The notes beneath the pieces are model-generated. The model was not told where the DNA came from, ran no database searches, and saw nothing but the letters and a program-made list of their open reading frames with translations. The translations under genes and the position numbers were made by a program. A stretch of DNA of 64,000 nt from Apostichopus japonicus (taxonomy: Eukaryota; Echinodermata; Holothuroidea; Aspidochirotida; Stichopodidae). The stretch is taken from contig NC_092577.1 in NCBI RefSeq assembly GCF_037975245.1, positions 24,425,398 to 24,489,397 on the forward strand, read 5' to 3'. Shown here one piece after another: positions 23,184 through 33,483 of this stretch. Numbering within the stretch: the first letter of the stretch is position 1; every line of letters begins with the position of its first letter.

Positions 23184-23915
23184 GTTATATATTGTATATC
23201 AACAATGAATTTCTATGGTTTATTGATTCACTTTATTCTGCTTCTTGCAGACATCTGATGATGATAGTGACAAAGCTATCTACGAAGAAAATGATTCCAA
23301 GGTATGTACAGTACTACCCTTGCAATTAATTATTTCAAACCACACTTTTTCAAAAAACAATTGAGTCTCCTATTCCAGTTACAATGCAGATAAATAAATG
23401 GAATGGAAATATCACTATAACAATATGTATTGCAGCTGTCACCTGGAGAGTTATATATTGTATATCAACAATGAATTTATATGGTTTATTGATTCACTTT
23501 ATTTTACTTCTTGCAGACATCTGATGATGATAATGACAAAGCTATCTATGAAGAAAATGATTCCAAGGTATGTACAGTAATACCCTTGCAGTTAATTATT
23601 TCAAACCACACTTTTTCAAAAAACAATTGAGTCTCCTATTCCAGTTACAATGCAGATAAATAAATGGAATGGAAATATGTATTGCAGCTGTCACCTAGAG
23701 AGTTCTATATTGCATATCAACAATGAATTTATATGGTTTATTGATTCACTTTATTCTACTTCTTGCAGACATCTGATGATGATAATGACAAAGCTATCTA
23801 TGAAGAAAATGATTCCAAGGTATGTACAGTACTACCCTTGCAGTTAATTATTTCAAATCAATTGAGTCTCCTATTCCAGTTACAATGCAGATAAATGAAT
23901 GGAATGGAAATATCA
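23184..23915 (+). repeat. ~260-bp tandem triplication around a micro-exon
   Basis: Three direct copies start at about 23,184, 23,450 and 23,705. Each holds an ATCAACAATGAATTT..TTTATTGATTCACTTTA lead, the TTCTTGCAG acceptor, a 51-nt exon, a GTATGTACAGTA donor and a shared intron tail ending in AATGCAGATAAAT. Spacing is 266 then 252 bp. Confidence 0.85.
23251..23819 (+). CDS. Three tandem copies of a 51-nt acidic micro-exon
   Basis: Exons 23251-23301, 23517-23567 and 23769-23819, each 17 codons in phase 0. The first reads TSDDDSDKAIYEENDSK; the other two have N for the second S. Splice sites are intact in all three, so zero to three copies can be included without shifting the frame. The peptide is acidic with casein-kinase-2-like sites (inference). 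They lie in phase with the preceding exon (22829-22885) and the large exon from 26,026. Confidence 0.65.
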
Positions 23916-24485
23916 GTTGAACTTAATAAAGAACCATGATGGCATTAAATTTCATGCATGAGAAGAGTTAAGGCAATCTGAGTGAATCTCATAGTATATA
24001 CCAGAACATATATATAGAGAGGCAATATTTCATCAGTATGAAGAATTTCTTTCTCACCAATAAATGGAGACCTATTAAAGTAGAATCATGAAGCAAACAA
24101 ACATACCCTTAACTACCTTTAAGTATTAGGCATTAGTGTTGTATTACTGTAGTTCCACTAAAATTAGATCAAAATAATAGTCCTTATATTCTTCATAGAA
24201 AAAACATAAGGAAGCGGTACATATATCCTCCAATCTAAATTATCTGTATGAAATGATGGAAGTCTGCAGTTGCACCACAACTGACAGTGAGTATGGGTAC
24301 CATTGACCTACAACTGTATGCTAGTACAATGCATGCATGTGTGTCGCTCAAGAGTATGCATAAAAAATCGTGTGTGGAAGTAGTGTTACATATAGGATAT
24401 TAAAAAATAGTTGATGAGATTTTCATGTCATGGTCTGTCAATTAAACCCAACTTCTGTTTGTATAGGAACAAAGCACACTAGTGT

Positions 24486-24963
24486 CAGTGGCGTAACTCT
24501 CATGCTCTCGGGGGGGGGGGGCAAACCTCCAGGCACCCGGGCTAAGGGGCAACCAGGCCTGGATACCCTTTCAACACGATAATACTTTGTTTGCATGGCT
24601 ATAATGGCTTAGGAAGAGAAGTAGAAACCTTGACCCACTTTACGCTTTTCACCCTATAAATATCAAAACCTTGAAAAAAATCCAAAATTTATAAGCATTA
24701 TGATATGGTCAGGTCACAATCAGGGCCTATCAGTAGACTAGCAGCGAGTGACGAATCTTTGAAAGTACAGAAATTCACAATCATTTGTAAGTTACAATCA
24801 TTTGTAAGTTACAATCATTTGTAAGTTACAATCATTTTTAAGTGGCTATATGGCTTTCAAAACCAAAATTAATTTACTGTGCTGCACCATGCACACCATA
24901 GGTCAGAGGCGTCCCAATCCGTCACTTTTGCACTGGGCACCCCAACCCAACGTTACGCCACTG
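24486..24963. mobile_element. hAT-like MITE with CAGTGGCGTAAC inverted ends
   Basis: Begins CAGTGGCGTAACT and ends CGTTACGCCACTG, near-perfect inverted termini of about 13 bp typical of hAT-type MITEs. It contains a G run and four tandem 17-bp copies of ACAATCATTTGTAAGTT (24,778-24,845). The flanking octamers (ACTAGTGT and TGTAGTGG) match at only five positions, so the target duplication is weak. It lies in the intron before the recombinase exon. Confidence 0.6.
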
Positions 24964-25843
24964 TGTAGTGGTTAGTAACCACCATTTATTCCATTTTAGC
25001 ACAAAACATACACAAGATTAAGCAAATATCATATTTACTCTAATTGCATAGATTTAGCATACAGTCTCCTACTATATGACAGTCTGTATACAATATGTAT
25101 GTGAGTGCCCAACTTAATTTAGTGAGGTGCAAATTCCAATTTTTATTCTTCAGATTACCACAGGTTGATTGAGGTAATTGACCAATCAGCATTTGCGACA
25201 CCCACAATAGGATTTCACTCCACAAAAATCTACACATGAATTAACAAATTGACAAATTAATAGCATTTCTCCATAGCGTTAGATTGTAGTTCAATGAAAT
25301 AAGTTTTTTGCGGGCTGCAATTTATTCACACAAAAAGTTTGTGTTTTCAGAATTAAATTTGATTAGAAAATCTTTGAAACAGTGGCCCCATCAGAGCAAA
25401 CATGTCCCAACGATTGGTACCTTGACACCTGTTTTTACTACAAAGCAAAAACAACAACACACGGAGTGTTTACGTTCAGTCACAGTTGTTAAACAATAAC
25501 AGGAATTCACGTTCTTGTGTAACGACATGACATGGCATTTTGTCGCAATCAGGGATGTTCTTGGCCCCTAACTATAGTCACTTTACATGTACCTGATTTG
25601 GAAATCAATATTAACATAGTCCTAATACATGCACATGGTTTTGTGTTTGTCTTAGCCCAGTGGCACTTCTATTAGATTGAATATGGCATTTGCCACTTTT
25701 AAAAAAACATGCATAAAGTTACTGGACATTTTTTTCAAAGCTAACAAAATAACTAGATTATTGCACTACAGTTGGTATTCTAAGACTGTCATGCCAAAAA
25801 GTAAGATATTATATACCGATTCCCTAGAAACTCTATGGAAAGC

Positions 25844-25940
25844 AGTGGCGGATCCAGGATTTCTGAAACGAGGGGCCCTCTTAATTTTCGCAAGGGGGTG
25901 GGGGGACCCGCTGGTCCTGCCCTTGGAAAGTTATGCATAG
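25844..25940. mobile_element. Terminal remnant of a hAT-like element (CAGTGGCGGATCCAGG)
   Basis: CAGTGGCGGATCCAGGATTTC is followed by a G-rich stretch. Related ends occur at 30,262, 49,365, 51,703 and (inverted) 60,761-60,776. No matching second end was found nearby. Confidence 0.4.
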
Positions 25941-26025
25941 CTTGCCATTTGAGATGCATTATACAGTACATGTAGTTCAAGGAAATTCTGTATTTGTATT
26001 AAATTTTCATGTCTTTTTACATTAG

Positions 26026-28273
26026 ATTCCAAAAAGGCTAAGGCAACTTAGATAATTAAGAAGCTACTCTAAAGATGATGCTGTCGAAAGTGATTTTGTA
26101 CCATTTGATGAAGAAAGCGACACCTCTTCAGAAGAAGATGCTAACACATCAGATGAAGGCTATGCTGCTGATGAGAATCAACCCAGTACTAGTAATAAGG
26201 TATGTGTATTATCAACAGAGTACACTGCCCCAGAGGAAAAATCAAAAAGAGCTTGGAACAGACAACACTACTGCATCTACTGTGAGAAAACTGTTGTACA
26301 AATAGCACGACATTTCAAAACTCATCATTTTGATGAATCATTGGTGATTAAGGCCTTAAATGAACCTAAAAAGTCAAAGGAACGAAATGCCATTTTTGAA
26401 GAATTAAAAAAAAGGGGAACCATGCCCACAATATAAAAGTCTTCAAAGAAGGTAAAGGTCAACTTTTGGTGTATAAAAGACCACAAATGGGGCTACTGGA
26501 TGCAGAGGATTTCATTCCTTATCCAGATTGTCACGGATATTTTGCAAAAAGATCTCTCTGGAGACACCAGAAAAATTGCACCTCGGAATCTAAAAATGAA
26601 AGTAAACAAACCTTGGGCCTTCGGAGAGCTGCCAGAGTACTGCTTCCCACAAAGGCAGACTGCAGTTCAAAACTGCAGAACATACTTGCAGGTATGAAGG
26701 CTGACAATATTGTATTAACAATACGTGCAGATCCTTGGTTATGCAAATTGGGGGAACACTACATCAATGACAGCCCAAATGCACACTACATTGTATCAGA
26801 TAGGATGAGATCTGTTGCACGTCTTCTTCTCGAGACCCAAAAGCTAAATTGTGCCATAAAATCAGCTAAAGATTTAGTAAATCCATGCGATTTTGATCAT
26901 GTAATTTCAGGTGTGAAGGGCTGCTGTGGGTTTGACGATGCATCGCAAATGTTTGCCACACCATCATTGGCTAAAAAGCTAGGTCAAAGCTTAAATGTGT
27001 TGGCAGATAAGTATTGCAGATAAGTATTGCAGAAGCAATAAAAGCTGCAGATGCTTCACAAGAGAACATGACCGAGCAATTCTTAAAGCTTAAGAAATTG
27101 CAGTGGAACAAGAAAATTGCCACTAAAATCTACAAACAGCAAAGCAAACAAAAGTTGCAAAAGCCCCCTAAAATACCACTAACAGCTGATACTGTGAAAT
27201 TGTATCAACTATTATCATGTAACATAAAAGAGACAAAAGAAAGTTTGAAAACAGAGGTAACAACATCGCTATGGAGGGAGTTGGCCTCACTAACTCTTAC
27301 ACAACTGATAATGTTTAACAGACGTCGACCTGGGGAAACCCAGAATCTTAAACTGGAAGATTACAAACAACAAACAGGGCCAAAAAAAAGACTTTGAAGA
27401 TGAGATATATGATTCACTTCCAGTAGCACAAAAATTGCCTCAAAAAGGCTAAGCCTAATAATGACAATGGGTAAGCGAGACCGCGGTGTTCCAGTAATGC
27501 TAACCCCCAACATGAAAGATTCAATAGAAATACTGAACAACGCTAGGGAACTTGCTGGTGTTGATCCCCAAAACCCTTACATCTTTGCATGCCCATCAGG
27601 GGAGTCTCTACAGCCTCTTCTTGGATATGATTGCCTGCATAAATATGCACAACAGTGTGGGGCTCAAAATCCTGAGCGCCTTACAGCCACAAATATGAGG
27701 AAGCATCTTGCTACCTTGTCACAAATTTGGAATCTTTCTGAATCAGAATTAGAACAACTGGCTAATCACTTGGGGCATAACATTAGTGTTCACAAAGAAT
27801 ACTACCGCCTTCCACAAGATGTGATATTTCTTGCGAAAGTCGGCAAACTGTTACTTACTGCTGAAAAGGGCCATATTCATAAGTATGAAGGAAAAGCTTT
27901 GGCAGATTTTGAAATAGATAATAAAGAACTCTTGTCAGATAGAGAAATGTCTGATGAGAATGAAAGTGAGATAGATGAAGTTGAAACTCAAGAAATACCT
28001 GATAGCCAGGCTCATACAACTGTCAATACAAAGTACAAAAAGAGAGTAATATCCTCAAGAACAAAATGGAGTAAACATGAAGAAAAGGCTGTCATGAATG
28101 ACCCACAGCTTAAGAAAGCCATCAAAACCATGCATCCTCCTGCATACAAAGCATGTCATGATGCAAGAGAAAACAATGCCTGTTTGCAAAATAGGTCAAT
28201 TACACAAATCAAATCCAAAGTTTGGAACATTATACAGAAAAAATTTAAAGCACAGTTACAAAAGGAGCATTAG
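26026..28273 (+). pseudogene. Zinc finger, tyrosine recombinase and Myb-like domains (Crypton-like)
   Basis: A large terminal exon in phase 0 after ATTAG. In order: an acidic region (ESDFVPFDEESDTSSEEDA), a C2H2-type finger (YCIYCEKTVVQIARHFKTHH), a second Cys/His segment (YPDCHGYFAKRSLWRHQKNC) and an alpha-helical arm. Then comes a tyrosine-recombinase core: box I Arg in FNRRRPGE, the TNMRKHLAT Arg, and LGHNISVHKEYYR with the likely nucleophile Tyr. A Myb/SANT-like tail ends it (TKWSKHEEKAV.. to KVWNIIQKK). Recombinases of this type cut and rejoin DNA through a 3'-phosphotyrosine. Breaks: TAA 26053, a shift in the A8 run near 26,410, a 13-bp tandem duplication at 27,004-27,029, and shifts near 27,385 and 27,445. 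Related zinc finger-recombinase proteins are multicopy in fish, corals and molluscs (recalled, not searched). Confidence 0.75.
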
Positions 28274-29329
28274 GACCTTTACACTTAACCAGTTTCCAGG
28301 GTTGTATTCTTCTTTGTCCAAGTGTGATGTCAGACAAGCCATATTGAGAGAAAAAAGTAAACTGACATTGTGTTCCCTATTTGAATCTAAATTGTGATAA
28401 AGAATGGTCTGTTCTAGATAACATCTTAATCTCAAATTCAATGCCTGGATTCTGGATTGTATACACACCATCTCTTCCATTTAAATAGCCTGTGTTGTAC
28501 ATTTGTTAGTGATATATAACCAAGAGGTATATTTTCAAGTCAGCTACTGTACAGTAGTGTAGTAAATAATAGCTGAGCAAAATGTGCAACAAATAATGAG
28601 ACATATATAGCTTGAAGATTACCATGTTGTATTCTATATCACAGTATGGTACAAATGGGATAAATTAGCATGTTGAAAACACTACAAATTCGCAACAGTA
28701 TAATGCTTCTTACTGATTTGCCATTGTAATAGTTGATGATACTGGAAAATGTGAACAAACAATTACTCATTACTGCCAGCGAATTTATTCAGAAAAATCT
28801 TCACACTCCAATATTAAGGATATCACACACCCTTGCATATTGCCTAATTATAACATCATGATGCATGGTTGCACCAAGTGAGCTTTCATGCATTAATTGG
28901 GAGCTACAGTATTCAATACAGTTTGCACTTATTTGTAAGGAGTCTGATGTCAATACTGGAAATGCTTGGAGGAATCAAACATTTAATGCTGCATGATTGC
29001 ATAACCAAGGATCTGCATTGTTATACTAGTACAATATTGGCAGCCGGCCTATACAAATACAATTTATATAAAAAACTATAAAAAAGGAATGAAAACCTGT
29101 CAGAAATACTTCCAGCCATTAATGACATGATAATAAGATTTTATTCTGAAATATAAGATACAACATTATTTTTAATTAGTGTCTGATTATCAAAAATTTA
29201 ATTCTACCAATACTGATCGATCACGAACTGATCTTTTTCGGTTTCATGGGTTGGATCACATTTGGAAAAGAGGGGTGGGAATTTGGAGTAGAGAGATGCC
29301 TCACTAACATACCATATGATGATGAAACA
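28274..29329 (+). other. 3' region downstream of recombinase gene, no gene seen
   Basis: AT-rich and non-coding. Short frames here are chance. No clear polyadenylation cluster stands out close to the TAG at 28,273. Confidence 0.4.
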
Positions 29330-29900
29330 ACATATTTTTGATCAATTTGCCTTTTTATTGTTTTTTTGGTTTAATTTATATGAACTTATATGCAGTATTG
29401 ACATTTACTTTCATACATGTACATGTACTCTATTATGCCACATACAGTACACCAGAAAAGTACTGTAAGGAGGAGGTCGACCATGACCTCTGAATCTGTC
29501 CTAGCAGCTAACTTTACCAGTGAAATAGCATTGCAACAAGGAATTTGAACCGTTAATAATTATACAATCTACATTTTCACTAAAAATTTTACATATATTC
29601 ATGGATTGAAACTCTACAATTAACAATGAAATTCAATATTTGTAAATGTCTTTGTATGCATATACTGTAGATTTGTACATTTTCAATAAAAAGTCCTTTT
29701 ACCATGCTGTCAATATTAATTCGAACAACCAAGATAGCATTCACATAACAATATTTGTATGTTTAAACTTCAACAGTTAAAGTTAAACAGTTGATTACAT
29801 TTTTATAGTTAATCACACATTATTATTCTACTTGTTAAATGAATTCAAATTGTGTATTCTGTTCTTTTTATAGATGTTTCTCATTGTTTCTCTGTTTACA
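29330..29900 (+). repeat. Diverged direct repeat, copy 1
   Basis: TTATATGAACTTATATGCAGTATTGACATTTACT, then ACAGTACACCAGAAAAGTACTGT, AGCAGCTAACT and TTTTCAATAAAAAGTCC recur in the same order at 30,690-31,250. Insertions, deletions and substitutions between the copies point to an old duplication. Non-coding. Confidence 0.65.
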
Positions 29901-30689
29901 CATTATTGAAAATACCAAATTTAAGTACTGAAATGAGTGCTGAATATCACAAATGTCAGTGCAATGTTTTTTAAATCATGTAGATTTTGTAATGTTAGTT
30001 TTGTACAAACTCTTGGAAAAAGTAATTTCTATGTCCCACAATATGATTAGGCAATCAATGTTGGATACATATTTTAAAGTCAATGCATGTGTATTTTATG
30101 CATTAGTAAATTAGTTAATTTCATGAAAAGGCAATATGCTACTCAATATATTTACTGTAATTTCATTAACATTTTAATTGACTTTTCTACTGATTCTGGA
30201 GAAAATGAAGCCCAGACATCCATGGTAATAATTGAGAATGTACTACAGATGAAGTCTTGCTAAGGGGGTGGATCCAGAAGTTTATTTTGGGGTCCCCCAT
30301 CCATAGTTCAATTTAGCAGTGCCAGGTTTAACAGGGATGCAATTAAACTAGAATCCTGCATTTAAATACTGAAACATTACTTTAATGTGATAAAATTCAA
30401 TGCTTAATGATTTATATATGTTAATTGTGTGCCACACTTCGAAAAAGAATAATTCAATATTTTACAATATTATTGGAAATGTGGCAAAGTCAATATAAAA
30501 TTTGAGTCTTGCATTTCATTATGTACAAAGTTTGAACTCATTCAGTCACGTAAATATCATTTCAGCATTGATTATATACTTTATGATAGTGCAAATTTAA
30601 GATTTGTTTGAATGTAGTAGTACTTAATTAATTTTGTTGAGTAGAAATGGCTTATTAACTTGAGGGTATATAGATCCAGTGAGGAGCAT

Positions 30690-31250
30690 TTTTTATCAAT
30701 TTTTTTATTGCTTCTTAGTGTCAATTTATATGAACTTTATGCAGTATTGTCATTTACTGGCATTTCATACCCCATTACACAGTACACCAGAAAAGTACTG
30801 TGAAGATCAGCTCAACCATGCTCTCTAGATCTGCCCTTGCAGCTAACTACCACTGAACTGTAACCATGATTGAACCATTGACTGTTGTATCACACATATT
30901 ACATTTTATTGAAATTTAATAACTCTAACATCTGCTTTTTTCACTTAATTTGTACATATATATTCATGCATTTAAGCACTAAAATTAACAATTAAATGTT
31001 TTGAATTTATGTAGATTCAATGAAATTCATCAATTTATATTACATTTTCAATAAAAAATGTCCAGTGACAGTACATCTTGTTGTCAATATTAATTGTAAC
31101 AATCAAAATTGTACCACTCACTTGAACAATATTTCTATTTTTATACTTTGTTTAACAGTTGAGTTATTTTAGTTAATTAATCCTTTCAGGTTGACATTGT
31201 ATTATTCTGCTTGTTATTAAAATTGAAAATTGTAAATTAACAATGAAAAA
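30690..31250 (+). repeat. Diverged direct repeat, copy 2
   Basis: Second copy of 29,330-29,900, about 1.36 kb downstream, with the same order of motifs up to the GTCAATATTAATT and GTTTAACAGTT segments. The sequence between the copies (29,901-30,689) has no gene; a GGTGGATCCAG hAT-type end lies at 30,268. Confidence 0.65.
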
Positions 31251-31819
31251 ATGTGTTCTTTTCATTTCTGTTCCAGTGTATAAAAATGGTGTTAAGGTCA
31301 ACTATGAACTAGTGCTGGCCTCAATCAGCTGTTAAATGAGATGATGGGATATAGCCACCATCCCAAATCTGGGTTGTTCACCTTGCATCTAAGATATATT
31401 AAGATACAGTATCACCTAGTTGGCTATCAGCTAGGAAAATGCTAGTGGGATGATTTCATTTGGTATATTTTATTGAGCATTGTTTTATTCAAATCAATTG
31501 CAATGGTGTTATTAAGGGATATATTGTCTAGCACATTTGTGGTTGTGTTGTCATCATTGCCACTTATACTACAATGTTAATAGGATTACTACGATACTTT
31601 GTATGAAATTTGTTTGAAATTATAGCATTAAACATTACAACATAATTAGAAGCTGTGCTGTAATTTAGAATCTATACTCGAAAATGGCACTAATTGACTT
31701 ACTTTCAGCATGGCCTATGTTTTTCACATCAAGCACACCGATATAGAGTTAGGCAAGGGTGGAAACAGGGGGGGGGGGCAATTGCCACTCCTTCACGATT
31801 TTGGGTTCAGACACTTGGA

Positions 31820-31950
31820 CACTCGGGACCTAGAAATGGACAGTCTGGACTTAGAAATGGACAGTCTGGACCTGAAATTGGACGCTCGGGACCTAATAGT
31901 AGACAGTCGGGACCTAATGAATAATGGACAGTCTGGACTTGATAGCTTAT
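31820..31950. repeat. ~18-21 bp degenerate minisatellite
   Basis: Six to seven copies of a word like GACCTAGAAATGGACAGTCTG. Frames across it give repetitive DSLDLEM-type peptides that are a product of the repeat, not a protein. 31,251-31,819 shows nothing. Confidence 0.6.
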
Positions 31951-32559
31951 TCCTCCTGTCTCAGAAACGGACCCCTAGGTAAAACTTTAAAGTGCCCTCA
32001 TTACAGGAGTAAACGACTTGAAACAAGTTTAAGATCATCACTTGATAGTACGCATCGAGTTACATCACGACACCAATTTATGTCCCGAAAAGTATGTCGA
32101 ATATGCTAACCCTAGCTAACCCACATTTAACGTAAACACGTAATGAATGTTATGATAACGTACCCGTTACTCCTCAAATCTCTCCATGTCGAGACGTGTC
32201 AATTTCGTAGTGTAGTACAGTAGAAGTTTCCAACTTCCTATTGAAACCACCTAGCGCATAGTCACGACTAGGCTATCAGGTGCTACAAAATGCAACTGTG
32301 CTTAAAATGTCGGAACATCGAACATTATTCATTATTCGGAGCGCGTTAGCGCTTGTACCTTCGCTGGGGTTTTATCCTACCCCTTTTCCAACTTACTAAC
32401 GCGTTTGTATTGGTAATTCACCCAAAAAGTAGAGAGAGAGGCTTATTCCATGGGATCGCTCACGTAGTCGACAGCTCGTTGCAGCAAACGTTGAGCTTAC
32501 ACGTGTCAATCCAGGTGACTGCTCGCCCCCCCCCCCCTCTCATAACAAATATACAGCGC

Positions 32560-32690
32560 GGGTATATCTTCTTGGCAGTTTGCCAAGGTACTAAAAAGGC
32601 TTCGTTTTCCTGGCACTTTGCCAAGTTTCGAGAACGTTGTCTTCCTGGCAGTTTGCCAAGGTACTACGAGACTGTACTAGAATCGCTTCA
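32560..32690. repeat. Three copies of a ~45-bp unit with TTGGCAGTTTGCCAAG palindrome
   Basis: CTTGGCAGTTTGCCAAGGTACTA, CCTGGCACTTTGCCAAGTTTC and CCTGGCAGTTTGCCAAGGTACTA follow one another. Each centre is a short inverted repeat (TTGGCA..TGCCAA). Non-coding. Confidence 0.55.
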
Positions 32691-32929
32691 GTTTTGCGCA
32701 TTTTGACATGCTCTGGAGGGGGTTCCACAAGCGTTTTAAACAAGAAAACACAAGTAAGGTTTCAAACCTAGACATATGGCGATGAATTATAATGAGAGAG
32801 AAGTATAATTAGCGAGGAGAATATGACCCATGAATGCCCAGGAAATCTATGTCATGTCCTGGTTTCTGCTGGTACTCGTTAAACACACATTTGGGATGTG
32901 TAGTGATAAATGGTGTAGCGATTGCAGTG

Positions 32930-33483
32930 TCTTTCCGCAATTGATTCGAACCTGTCGTTGCAGCTCAAGCTGCTAGTTCCGGGGGGCAACACTCCCCTGA
33001 TGAAAGAGACTTTTCCCCCTCTTGGAAGCTGGATTAACTTTGAGGCTGGGGATAAGTATATCTCCGTTTGACGTGGGAACCTCGCTCGGGTCGGCTTTCT
33101 TTTCGGATTGGGCGTTTGCCCTTACTACCCCGTTCTGGGGGCCCAGCAGTTGTTGATCTCATCGGTTCCCGGCTCCGGGACCGGCTCCTGGGATCCGGAG
33201 TGGAACCTCGGTTCCGCACTCCCTGTGAGGTCTCGACGGACCCGGGCCCCCGGAGCCCATCTCGGTGTGCGTACCTAGCCGGGTACCACTCCCCTCGACC
33301 TGGACATTCTGTCCGTTCCGGTCGGAATTTCAAATGGGCTATTTATTGGCCTTGAGCCTTGCCTCCCCCCTTGGTCATAGAATCCGGACGGTGCCGGGAC
33401 CTTGGGGGCAATATCTCTTTCTCCTCTCTCTCTCTCTCCTCCGGCCTCTCTCGCCGGACTCGGGCTCCCGGAGCCTATCTTCC
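32930..33483. other. GC-rich non-satellite block before the satellite
   Basis: A sharp rise in G+C, with CGG, CCGG and GGGCCC-rich text, then a CT-dinucleotide run (33,418-33,451), ending where the 202-bp satellite starts. Frames on both strands are compositional. TCCGGAGTGGAACC and CCCGGAGCC motifs recur. I do not recognise it; a promoter/CpG island, an old rDNA-like fragment or a satellite-associated sequence are all possible. Confidence 0.35.

Noticed and set aside
31694-31982. Frames with DSLDLEMDSLDL / GQSGLRNGQSG repeats
   Set aside because: They follow an ~18-21 bp minisatellite and are open in two frames because of the repeat.
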